A DNA stretch of 28,789 nucleotides from Fragilariopsis cylindrus CCMP1102 (taxonomy: Eukaryota > Bacillariophyta > Bacillariophyceae > Bacillariales > Bacillariaceae), in the NCBI GenBank assembly GCA_900095095.1, contig FMBT01000075.1, forward strand, positions 1-28,789. Direction: 5' to 3'. Positions 22,501-28,789 of this stretch are shown in pieces. The notes under the pieces are model-generated. The model searched no databases, was not told where the DNA came from, and saw nothing but the letters and a program-made list of their open reading frames with translations. Within the stretch, counting starts at the first letter, position 1. Every line of letters starts with the position of its first letter. Both the position numbers and the translations under genes were made by a program.

Positions 22501-24625
22501 CAAGATCTATCAACGAATCATATGTCTCTTCCTCAGATGCAGCTAGGATATTGAAGATTAATCCATCACTCTTTGGTCGGATCACCAGTTCCTTAATATT
22601 TGCCCAGGGAGGGTATGATCTTGGCTTAAATCTTAAATCTCAGGAAGGCCTTTGTGTTGCTGGTTATACCAGGCAAAAGAAGGAAAATGTAACCAAAGAT
22701 CCGCAAAGTGATGAAAAGAAGGCGTGGGATTCGGGCGATTCGCTCTTGGTCGTCGGTAGCGCAAGGGGTATCGGTGACACAGACAAGAACTCCCACAAGG
22801 AAAGGATACAATGGGAATATACTCCGAAATCAATCCGTCTTATCAACGAGTATCGTCAGCGATTCCCTCAACTTTTCAGTGCCCTTGCAAAACTTCCAAG
22901 TGAGAAGAAATACGATGCAAATATCGTCTTCGGTCCGAAAGGGGCAGACGTACTTCCCAAGATCAGAGAGTGGTTGAACAACGTTGACAGTGCAAAATTA
23001 CCAAGGACGCCTATATCTACTGAAACTATGACCCAAGAAGCCGTGATTGCAGTGGAGAAAGCAACCGATGTGCGCAATTTAGCTTTGAAGAAAAAGGGCT
23101 TTCCAATGGAATCATTGATTAAGATCCCCGGTAGCGTTTTGTATAGAGAAAATTCTACGGGTGCAACGGATGTCATGCTGGCAAGTGACCATAATGGCAA
23201 TGAGGCACCAGAGCTTGGAGATAGAGTCGTAAACCTTTGTGCTAGCGGTATCCCTTTTGGTGCACGAGGGATTGTTGTTGGTATTCACAAAGCTTCAACG
23301 GGTTGTGTTGAGATTGTGATGGACGAAGAATTCGTTGGAGGTACAAACTTGCAGGGACTTTGCTCTAATTTTAGAGGAAAGCTTGCAGTATGGGCACATT
23401 TGATGAAGAGCACAGTCGAAAACAACAGAGAAATAACTGATAAACACGTTCAACCGGGATCAGGCAAAGCAAAAGTTGATAAGATCTTATCTGGAATTGA
23501 AAAACAGATCGCAGATGATAATAATGGCTCAGTCTCTATTCCAACCCCATCAAATTTGACCCAGCGAAGGCCTATAATTGCCTCCTCTCCAAACCGCCAT
23601 GGATCGGCAGGTAAAATCAGGGCACCTTCGTCTGGAAAGTCGCGTGCTGAGTCTAGCGGTAGAGCCAAAAAACAAGCGGGCTGGCGAGAGGCGAGTGGTC
23701 CACCAGAAAAGGGTATTGGGTTCAAAGGAGTACGAAGGGGAAGAGTGGTATCAATCAATGGAAAGCATTTATGAAAAGTGAAAAGAAAAATAAGACAACT
23801 GCGCGTGACACTCCTGTCTCTACATCAACGACAAATACTGCCGAGGGCAAGTCCACTGAATTGAAGGCGATGTTGGGTGTCACTCAAAGTCCAGCATCTC
23901 ACTTGAAGGCTATGCTCGGTGTGAACACAACCATTGTACCTTCAGCTCCCAAAATCGTCCCTTCGCAACCCCAAAATCCTACTGCAAGTCTAAAAGCCGT
24001 TCTTGGAGTCAGTACTGACACGAATGCAGCCTCTTCTCATCCTCAACTATCACAAGCAATGAACGATGGCTTTCCTCCTCCACCACCAGTACCTCCCTCT
24101 GCTGCTGACCAACTTTTGCAGCTCATGGCAAAGCAACAGCAGCAGCAGCAGCCTCTACATCAAATGCCAGCTGTTGTATCAGGTGGATCATCCTTCAACT
24201 TTGCCTACACTGAAGAGGGTAAAGACGAATCAGAAACACCTTCAATGATGAATCATCATCCCCCTCCTCCATTCCAAACAATGCCAATGGGCTTTCCGCC
24301 GCCGCCTGCAGTACCAATGATGACTCCTTATGGTTACATTCCCCACCCAATGCCCCCTGTTGGACATCCTGGAATTCCACCATCAGCAATGTCAATGGCT
24401 GCACGACAGCCTCCCAATGTAAACGACACAGGTACTGTATCAAGAGGGGATTCCTCCGCTTTAGTCTCCGACGAAGAATTCCCTCCTTTGGGGGCTCAAG
24501 CACCAGCTTCATTGAAGGAGAAAGAAAGAAAAGAGCCTGATTCCGGAGGCACGAACACAAAGCCTCACGAGAAGACAACGCAAAATTTTCTTGTCCCTTC
24601 AGTTGTTAAGAACGGAAAGAAGTAA
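19508..24625 (+). CDS. XRN1: XRN1-type 5'-3' exoribonuclease, three exons, tail in shifted frame
   Basis: Degrades decapped mRNA in the cytoplasm. Exon 1 is 19508-19522 (MGVPK, phase 0); exon 2 is 19700-20580; exon 3 starts at 20708 (GG|A gives Gly). Introns are 177 and 127 bp, GTACGT...AG. The first open frame ends at 23774, giving 1320 aa. The nuclease core shows MGVPK-FYRWISERY, LYLDMNGIIH, AIDGVAPRAKLNQQRSRR, GHELPGEGEHKI, YGQDADLIMLGL and LVG-NDFLPHL. It is followed by WCLAYYYRGCISWGWFFPYHY and the XRN1-specific tudor/SH3-like middle region. The frame stops at GKHL-stop, where a second frame (23771-24625) opens with a 4-base overlap. One added base joins them into 1604 aa with a Pro-rich tail. 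The tail has three LKAMLGV/LKAVLGV motifs, poly-Pro, poly-Gln and EEFPPLG. I favour one gene over two, because XRN1 proteins end in such disordered tails. Confidence 0.93.
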
Positions 24626-24694
24626 TGCAGCTATTCTAAATAAATAATTTAATTCTTTAATTTTATCTCTTTTATGATTAATCTTTTTGTAAAA
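24626..24694. terminator. Short convergent 3' spacer XRN1/GGPPS
   Basis: Only 69 bp of AT-rich sequence separate the two convergent stop codons. 3' UTRs and poly(A) signals must overlap or be very short. AATAAATAATTTAATT at about 24640-24655 could serve as a poly(A) signal region. Confidence 0.3.
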
Positions 24695-25763
24695 TTATGA
24701 TTTAATTTGAACGTCGAGCGCCTCAATCAGTTTTACAAGTTGAGGGTTTCCTCCGAGACTTTTAATTTCCGCCATAATTTCCCCCTTGAGAGAGGTGCAT
24801 TTCGCTCTTGTGTATTCCATACTCCCCGATTCGACCATGATTTGTTGAGCAAATCGTTTCACGTCAGTATTGTCTGTTCTCTGTTTTAGAATGGATGATA
24901 ATCTTTTGTCGTCAGGATTAAATCGTATACCTACACGTAACAGACCGACGAAGAAAGCGAACGAGATTTAGAGGGATGAGATAAGACGATTCAATCAAAC
25001 AATCATTTGGCTACTTACAATGTATCACTGGGTAACTAAATTTTCCTTCACTGATATCCTCACAAAAACACTTGGATTTCATATATTCCTCGTCCACAAG
25101 ATTTACATAATCATCACGAATTTGAAAATAAACAGCTAAATTGTTGACTAATGCGGTATAGTCTGTCGTTTGATTAGTCGTGGCAAATGCTTTCAAAAGC
25201 CCAACTGCAAGACGAAAAAGTCCACCGGTCTTATCTTGGACCATATTCAGGTACTCCTCTTCAGTCGGACAGTAACCTTCATCACGCCACATTATATCAT
25301 GCCCTTGTCCCCTATGCAAATTCAACAATTCACCCACGAATACGTTCATCGAAACGGGAGAATTTAAAGCGTGACATTTTTCCAGAGCAAGGAAGTAAGC
25401 GTAATTGGCTGAGTTAATCGTAGATGCGACACCAAAAATAGAATGAGCAACAGGAACGCCCCGACGTAGTTTGGAATTGTCTTCAATATCGTCAACCATA
25501 AGAGACGCATTGTGAAGATCACCGATGATTTCTTTCACTGAATCGAGCAGTTGGGGCTTAGAAGATTGATCAACGGTTAACCACGATTGAAAGCAATCTA
25601 TCATTAATCCTCTCACATTTTTCCCAGGCATAGAATTGATATAGCGGAAGGATTCCAATAAAGCCAGATCTGTCTTGTGTGGTAATACTGATTCCTTTTT
25701 CGACATGGTTTCTTTCTCTATTATCTCGCTAGCCGTGTCGTTTTTTGTTTTGTTTTCTTTCAT
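24695..25763 (-). CDS. Geranylgeranyl diphosphate synthase, GGPS1-like, two exons
   Basis: trans-Prenyltransferase that extends FPP with IPP to GGPP for prenylation or isoprenoid synthesis. Exons 25763-25019 and 24930-24695 join in phase (T|GT gives Cys) across an 88-bp intron with GTAAGT. The product is 326 aa. It has the first Asp-rich motif in MVDDIEDNSKLRRGVPVAHS, the lid GQGHDIMWRD, KTGGLFRLAVGL, the second Asp motif FQIRDDYVNL, and EDISEGKFSYPVIH. Exon 2 reads ILKQRTDNTDVKRFAQQIM and SLGGNPQLVKLIEAL. The DDIED motif and overall spacing resemble animal/fungal type III GGPP synthases rather than plastid ones; no plastid or signal peptide is evident. The start at 25763 is the first in-frame ATG; the frame runs on to a GTG at 25793, and a further ATG lies at residue 20. 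An upstream coding exon cannot be excluded. The frame is intact. Confidence 0.92.
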
Positions 25764-26080
25764 GGAAAAAATAATGTCGATTCCTCGTATCACACATAAT
25801 TTATTTTAGAGAATATCTTGCTAACAAACAATGTAAGACCCACACTCACACACGCCATCCAGTAGAAAAGATCTTGGATTTACGTACAGTTTATTGTATT
25901 CCAGATCTTGTACACGAGGCTTAATTGTTTTTGTCCGGAGAAATAATTTACTTAAGGAGACGCCCGAAGTGGCAAAGTTAGCAAGTAAGTATGAATAAAG
26001 TAATATCACCAGCCTACGACGATTTGGCCTATTATTGAAGACATTACTTGTAAATATTATTAGTATCAAATAGCGCATAC

Positions 26081-26101
26081 GATGTACTGTACTGTACAGT
26101 A
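26081..26101. promoter_or_regulatory. TACTGTACTGTACAGTA palindrome
   Basis: A perfect inverted repeat built on TACTGTACAGTA lies about 320 bp upstream of the GGPPS start and downstream of the convergently placed Oxa1 stop. It is the same motif family as at 171-199. Function is inferred. Confidence 0.35.
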
Positions 26102-26345
26102 ATTAGGAGTAATAAGATAAATACTACTATGAAAAAGAAAAAAAATGGATTAACGCTGCTTTAAACTTTCATAGTACCATGATCGAGCATTATTGTACAG
26201 GCGCACTGTTTCTAATATGTGCATTTATTATACTAGGCTTTGTTTTCACTTGGGGAAATCTTCTAGCAATTGCAAATTTCAATTCGCCTACCCTCATAAT
26301 GCTAATTGTCAGTACAGTAATTAATTGGTTCTATATCAAATTTGT

Positions 26346-27673
26346 TCATCCTCTTCTACGAGCACGAGCGGTCTTACTGACTTGTTGTACACGTTTACGA
26401 GTTTCAACCTCCTTGTTGTGTCGCTTCATTTTGTCCTTTTCTGTTGTTGGTTCTCCCTTGACTTGCTTTACCAAATTGGTCATAGTCTCTTGAAAGCCTG
26501 CATCGGTTGACTTTCCGGGCATAGGTTTAGGACGATCCCAAATCCCAAATTTTTGTTTTACCCAATCGTTACGGAGAGCAATGGATTGTGACATTGTGAT
26601 AAAATTGTTGGGTACCCAATAACAGAGCATAGCCGTTGGGAAAGTAGTAATGACGGGAACCATAACAAGTGCCATAGCCCGAAATGCGTTAACAATCATG
26701 GGTCCATGCTGCGGATTTGCGTCAATCATTTGATCTTTCCCAGTTTCAACAGTAGCAATAAATGATAGTCCACACATTACTGGTAAATATAAGTAGGATC
26801 TGGTACGGTCAAATCCGTGAACCAGAACAAACCCCCATCGGCTAATGCCTCAGGAAACAGATTGGGAAATTTTTTCATTCCAAAAAACATTCCAATAAAC
26901 ATAGGAGCCTGAACTAAGGGTGTTGTCAAAGCGGCAAATGGAGTAACTTCGTACCGTTTGAATAATCCCTGCATATTTTCCGCAAAAGCTTTTTGTTCGG
27001 CTTGAGACGGGGTTCCAAGTAGTTCGTATCGTTTTTTTATCATGGCCAGTTCCGGCTGTAAGTGGGCCATGCGTGAGCTAGCTCGTTGCCCTCGAATTGC
27101 CAAAGGTAATATAATTAGACGTATACCGCACGTAACGCAAAAAATTGATCCAGCGTAGCTAAATCCAGTAACATCGTTAAATAAATTAACAGCATTGATA
27201 GCCTGGTCTGCGATATTCCACCATTTTGGATCCCATATTTCTTGGGTTAGTGTCTCATCCGCAAACCATTTGTCACCTTCTGATGATGCTACCTTTTGTG
27301 ACTCAATGAAAATTTTGTCCATTGTTTCTTCAAAGTTGTTTGGTTGCGATGACAACGATGACGATGTCACTGTCGATTCGGATAACGAAGTTGAAGAATC
27401 GGTTGTCGAGAGAAATCGTTGCTGCGAAGTCGAGTTATGCGTCAGTTTTAGGTTATTGTTACTTGAATATATGCTTCCAACAAATCCTTGTGTGCTGTAA
27501 GACATGCCAATGGGGCAATTGCGTGTACAAAGTTGCTGCTGCTGCTGCGGCTGTCGACGATGATCTAGTTCTACATTCTTCCACTGCAATGATACTGACG
27601 ACGATGGAAAGGTAATCCGAGTGCAACGCTGAAACAGCGAACTCAATGATTGCGACGACGATATCCGGATCAT
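26346..27673 (-). CDS. OXA1: Mitochondrial inner-membrane insertase Oxa1/YidC family, one frame break
   Basis: Inserts mitochondrially encoded proteins into the inner membrane. The start at 27673 gives a Ser/Gln/Arg-rich presequence without acids (about 1-90). The YidC/Oxa1 core follows: WWNIADQAINAVNLFNDVTGFSYAGSIFCVTCGIRLIILPLAIRG (shown here as TM1-TM2 region), AHLQPELAMIKKRYE, FAALTTPLVQAPMFIGMFFGMKKF, DLTVPDPTYI-LPVMCGLSF, AMALVMVPVITTFPTAMLCYWVPNNFITMSQSI, then a basic ribosome-binding-like tail ending RARRRG. The frame breaks at ATTTACCAG on the coding strand (about 26785): with one more T, DPTYI continues as LPVMCGLSFIATVETG. Together 1328+1 nt equal 443 codons (442 aa). The downstream part then reads in one frame to a stop at 26346. 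As with the other breaks, sequence error is the simplest explanation. Confidence 0.92.
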
Positions 27674-28652
27674 GGTTCTTGCGACGTGAATTTCTAGTGC
27701 AACCAGGAAACAGAATACGTAATGTACGGTCTGAAACTACTGCACAGTGATTGTCGTTGAAGATAGCTGTAAGAGTCAAGTTATTACCGTGTATGCTGTT
27801 GAATTATCTGATTTGACGCTTGATAAAGTTTAAAAGTGTTATTAGGGCCCGGCCCTACCACTCGTCCGTCGGCATCAAACATTCGAAATTGCTGACTATG
27901 TCAATTTTCTTTGACCCTCCTGTGGGAGTAAGACACGAGTTACTAGTGAATGACCAGCATAGCAGTACAGTAGGTAGGTACGTAGTTTAACAAGATTATC
28001 ATAAAATCACCATATATTCTGAACTAAATATGAGTTAACTTTAGAGGATAAAGATCAATTGAAGGAAAAGAAAATGCACGCTGATGACTTCTGCTGATTC
28101 TAATCGTGCAATCAGATATTTCTGAATCCTATAATTTCGTAGGTTATTGCTAGCTAATTCACAGGAAGATTGAATCTCAAACTCTCCATATATAGCATTC
28201 AAGAATAAGACTACAGCCAAGATTTGCTATTGTTAATTTGAATCAATGAAACTGTAGATTCGAAATGAATTAGCTAGTTCTTGCCCCCACTGATTTTCCT
28301 TACACAAAACTATGTTGGTTTATCTCGAATTGATGATTTTACCATACAGGGATTACGTATGCACCGAGACAGGCATCTACATCTATATACCTATAAAATT
28401 ACAAGATTTTTCGAATGAAATGATGCGTTAAATCTAAACGCATTAACTCAAACAATACAATATCCATATTCGATAATTAATTAGAATAAACATCAGATCT
28501 TATATGATTTTTACAGTGTTTTCAAAAGAGTCCACCGAAAAAAGGAAAATGACATACTGCATTGTATTCATTACCTATTTCTTTGATTCTTTGTCATTAA
28601 CTGTTGACCAGTGCAATACCGATGTTTATCGTTAATATCGAAGATCCACCCA
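27674..28652. other. Intergenic region Oxa1 to glutathione peroxidase
   Basis: AT-rich with no supported gene. It holds the second 33-bp dispersed motif (27921-27953) and a CAGTACAGTA motif at about 27963-27972, some 290 bp upstream of Oxa1. The right part must include the 3' UTR of the glutathione peroxidase gene. Confidence 0.5.
27921..27953. repeat. 33-bp dispersed motif, copy 2
   Basis: Partner of 18631-18663 in the same orientation, with 29 of 33 bases identical. The four differences are A/G or C/T. Confidence 0.6.
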
Positions 28653-28789
28653 CTACTCTTTGATAACCTCTTTGATAACCTCTTTGATATCTTCTTCCAT
28701 GAGGCGCTCAATATCAGCTTCTAAATCCGTTGGTACAGAAACTTCACCATTCTTACTTACAAGGAATTTCCCTCTAAAGTTCCACATCG
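28653..28789 (-). CDS. Glutathione peroxidase, C-terminal fragment (partial)
   Basis: The gene enters from the right edge on the minus strand and stops with TAG at 28655-28653. The visible 45 residues read WNFRGKFLVSKNGEV, then ...DLEADIERLM, the conserved end of the GPx fold (the WNF tryptophan/asparagine motif followed by KFLV and a final helix). Whether it is a Cys or Sec enzyme cannot be told because the active site lies outside the window. The C-terminus ends in a 12-bp tandem repeat encoding IKEV units (DIKEVIKEVIKE), an unusual extension. It may be an exon continuing upstream or the last exon after an intron. Confidence 0.7.
   Translation of the reverse strand, partial: MWNFRGKFLVSKNGEVSVPTDLEADIERLMEEDIKEVIKEVIKE
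28657..28692. repeat. 12-bp coding tandem repeat in GPx tail
   Basis: Two exact copies and one near-copy of a TTTGATAACCTC unit produce the IKEV repeats at the protein's C-terminus. Confidence 0.8.

Noticed and set aside
23771..24625. Independent gene overlapping XRN1 by four bases (bacterial-style coupling)
   Set aside because: A eukaryotic genome with disordered tails on XRN1 and repeated one-base deficits elsewhere makes a split XRN1 more likely than a separate overlapping gene.
26179..26493. Plus-strand 104-codon frame
   Set aside because: It lies partly antisense to the conserved Oxa1 C-terminus and has no motif.
28400..28652. Possible SECIS element in the glutathione peroxidase 3' UTR
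   Set aside because: ATGA words occur on the minus strand near 28565-28605, but no convincing quartet-paired stem with an apical AA loop could be seen, and the Sec/Cys codon is outside the window.
1..28789. tRNA, rRNA, CRISPR array, prophage or defence island
   Set aside because: No cloverleaf, rRNA core or regularly spaced repeats were seen; the content is ordinary eukaryotic genes.

Overview
This is nuclear DNA from a microbial eukaryote. Genes carry short GT-AG introns (about 90-250 bp), intergenic DNA is AT-rich and full of microsatellites, and the gene set is purely eukaryotic (XRN1, a Fun30/SMARCAD1-type SNF2 helicase, auxilin-like J protein, GGPP synthase, mitochondrial Oxa1 and mL54). 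A eukaryotic Kir potassium channel and the overall architecture suggest a stramenopile, most likely a diatom. That placement is inference, since no rRNA or organelle marker lies in the window.

Layout, left to right: uracil-DNA glycosylase UNG (+, 373-1597, two exons); inward-rectifier K+ channel (-, 4089-2015, four or five exons); a TA-flanked MITE-like inverted-repeat element in the promoter region between the channel and a divergent DUF885 zinc-peptidase-like gene (+, 4696-6685); mitochondrial ribosomal protein mL54 (+, 7658-8065); an 1.8 kb AT-rich stretch without a convincing gene; an auxilin-like J-domain protein (+, 9904-11474); an SNF2 helicase (-, 15253-11761); an unrecognised basic, disordered protein (+, about 15695-17573); 1.8 kb of gene-free DNA; XRN1 5'-3' exoribonuclease (+, 19508 to at least 23774, probably 24625); a GGPP synthase (-, 25763-24695); mitochondrial Oxa1/YidC insertase (-, 27673-26346); and the last exon of a glutathione peroxidase (-, running in from beyond the right edge to 28653). 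The genes are unrelated housekeeping functions; there is no operon or defence island.

The most striking structural signal is that several otherwise well-conserved genes read through only if one base is added at specific places, mostly short homopolymers: Kir (one), SNF2 (nine within 1.6 kb), XRN1 (one), Oxa1 (one) and the disordered protein (a 10-A run, perhaps one more). With these corrections the spliced lengths of Kir, SNF2, XRN1 and Oxa1 all become exact multiples of three. The simplest reading is homopolymer-deletion error in the assembly, with real decay of the SNF2 gene or -1 frameshifting as alternatives. Other points of interest are two homologous introns inside the Kir gene (introner-like), a possible 19-nt microexon just after the selectivity filter, a TACTGTAC-type palindrome recurring upstream of genes, and three leucine-rich LKAMLGV-type motifs in the XRN1 tail.
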